DNA from: Kiritimatiellia bacterium
Lineage (GTDB): Bacteria > Verrucomicrobiota > Kiritimatiellia > SLAD01
Direction: 5' to 3'
Assembly (NCBI GenBank): GCA_007127595.1
Contig: SKZA01000023.1
Coordinates: 1-6,429 of the forward strand
Length of the DNA stretch: 6,429 bases
Numbering within the stretch: position 1 is the stretch's first letter; each line of letters begins with the position of its first letter. The translations under genes and the position numbers were made by a program. Below are positions 5,330-6,429 of this stretch, piece after piece. Under the pieces are notes generated by a model that saw nothing but the letters and a program-made list of their open reading frames with translations, was not told the DNA's origin and did not search any database.

Positions 5330-6429
5330 TTATCGCTCCAGCCTCTCTTCCCGTAATCGTGTCTGCGCGGCGCGTGACTGAAATGAATCGCGCACGTGTT
5401 CGAGCGCACGGCGGCTCATGTGCTCGATGGGCGGAAGGCCGACTCGCTCCATTACTATTGGATCATCCTGCAAGGGATCCATGTAGAAGTGCCACATCTG
5501 TCGAGCAATACGATTATACCCGCGCGCACGTTCTTCGCGGCCGAGGGCCAACCAGAAATAGCTTTGAGACAACATGCCTTCAACAAAAGCGCGGGCCTCC
5601 TCCTGTGTGAGGTCTTCTATTTGCTCAACGAACAGAGCGATAACATAAGCCTCCACTTCCTGTTCCGTGGCATCGGACGGATACCGACGGCGAATTTCCT
5701 CATAGACCATGTGCGCTTCCGTGATGCGATGATGCATGTAGAGAATGGTCAAGGCGTGATGCAGGAAGTTAAGGTGCGCAGTGCGCATGCCTTGGTCATC
5801 GTATCGTTCGACGGACTCCGCATACGCGCGCATGGCGTAGGGCAGGAGGTCGGGATGTGGGCTCGGGATGAACAACTCTTCCTCGGCGTCGTAAAAGAAT
5901 CGTCCCTGTCGAAAGGCGTCCGAAAGACTTTGGAAGATCATGCGATCCAGTATCCGCAACTCGAACCCTTCCGCGTAGGGCAGGCCGTTCCACGCCCAAT
6001 AGATCGCATGCGCTTGCGGCATGCGCCAGTCCAGCGGGCCGTATTGTTCTTCGACACGGCGCATGCGTTCCGGTATCAGGCGATATCGGTCAACCAACAT
6101 CCGCAGCCGTATGTGCTGCAAAAGCACCCCGCCCGACGGATGGTCCCGCAAAATGTCCAGCATGGCCGGCAAACGTTCGGAATCCGGCCATTGATAGGAA
6201 AACGGCTCAAAACCGGCCGCCCGCAATTTGTCCACGAGTTCGGACATGCCCGGGATCCGCAAAAGTGCGGCACGTCCGGGCGGCGTGCGGTCAAGCGCGT
6301 CATAGTCCGGGCGTGGGCCGTCAAAAAGTCGCTCCATTTCGATGGCCCAAGCGAATTTGTAATGCATATGCGCCTGATCGAGGTCGCCTCCGATCTTGTG
6401 TTGGAAGAGCCAGGCCAACTCACGATGTA
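5330..6429 (-). CDS. Uncharacterised helical protein, 5' end outside the window
   Basis: The frame is open to the right edge (365 visible residues beginning HRELAWLFQHKIGG); the TTG at 6418 is probably internal. I cannot assign a function. The visible part has no membrane segment and is rich in Trp, Tyr, His, Met and Arg, with amphipathic helices resembling TPR-like or helical-repeat packing, especially at about 205-250 (LLPYAMRAYAESVERY, TAHLNFLHHALTILYMHH). Distinctive motifs are LAWLFQHKIGG (4-14), YGPLDWRMPQAHAIYWAW (129-146) and QSYFWLALGREERARGYNRI further on. From memory these resemble conserved hypothetical proteins of Planctomycetes/Verrucomicrobia/Lentisphaerae relatives that carry N-terminal membrane segments; that is recall, not a search. 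The C terminus is highly charged (RLREERLER), and the TAA stop at 5330-5332 sits four bases from repeat element B. Codon use looks similar to its neighbours. Confidence 0.85.
   Translation of the reverse strand, partial: HRELAWLFQHKIGGDLDQAHMHYKFAWAIEMERLFDGPRPDYDALDRTPPGRAALLRIPGMSELVDKLRAAGFEPFSYQWPDSERLPAMLDILRDHPSGGVLLQHIRLRMLVDRYRLIPERMRRVEEQYGPLDWRMPQAHAIYWAWNGLPYAEGFELRILDRMIFQSLSDAFRQGRFFYDAEEELFIPSPHPDLLPYAMRAYAESVERYDDQGMRTAHLNFLHHALTILYMHHRITEAHMVYEEIRRRYPSDATEQEVEAYVIALFVEQIEDLTQEEARAFVEGMLSQSYFWLALGREERARGYNRIARQMWHFYMDPLQDDPIVMERVGLPPIEHMSRRALEHVRDSFQSRAAQTRLREERLER

Noticed and set aside
5098..5409. Reverse-strand open frame of 103 codons containing EGEAPAEP and GRASARPGHAEA
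   Set aside because: It runs through both repeat elements and into the right-hand gene. The peptide motifs are translations of the hairpin units, and there is no supporting start signal. It is a repeat-derived spurious frame.

Overview
The window is bacterial chromosomal DNA, GC-rich by eye. It holds a tight forward-strand operon of four biosynthetic genes, followed by reverse-strand genes, with one intergenic stretch (about 4874-5329) packed with structured repeats. The most likely source is an uncultured or little-studied member of the PVC group (Kiritimatiellota, Lentisphaerota or Verrucomicrobiota). This rests on the style of the uncharacterised protein at the right end, on intergenic repeats whose spurious translations contain EGEAPAEP and GRASARPGHAEA, and on a degenerate GGAGTGGT octamer tract. 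I recall these three features from that group. It is an inference from memory, not a database result.

Layout. Positions 1-448 carry the 3' part of nadC (quinolinate phosphoribosyltransferase; NAD synthesis). It overlaps by one base with coaX (type III pantothenate kinase; CoA synthesis, 448-1227), which overlaps by four bases with trpA (tryptophan synthase alpha, 1224-2036). A mannose-1-phosphate guanylyltransferase (manC type, 2037-3122) starts directly after the trpA stop behind a clear Shine-Dalgarno sequence. The four are almost certainly co-transcribed and partly translationally coupled, although they serve four different pathways. The promoter lies left of the window.

Only two bases separate the manC stop from the stop of a convergent reverse-strand gene for a Na+/phosphate cotransporter-family membrane protein with a C-terminal PhoU-like domain (3125-4873). 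This gene is split by one in-frame TAA at 3677-3679. The frame continues on both sides of it and the protein similarity runs straight through, so it is a recent nonsense mutation, a sequencing error or, less likely, recoding.

The region between this transporter and the right-hand gene has no credible gene. From left to right it holds a possible weak promoter and hairpin, a G-rich degenerate octamer tract, and two abutting MITE-like elements (5060-5204 and 5201-5325). Each element is bounded by CTAG and terminal inverted repeats, and they share the middle CTAG. Each carries an inverted pair of REP-like units (TGGAGGG plus a hairpin). This nested repeat architecture is the most unusual part of the window.

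The right end (5330-6429, reverse strand, 5' end outside the window) encodes a large, probably helical, uncharacterised protein whose function I cannot assign.
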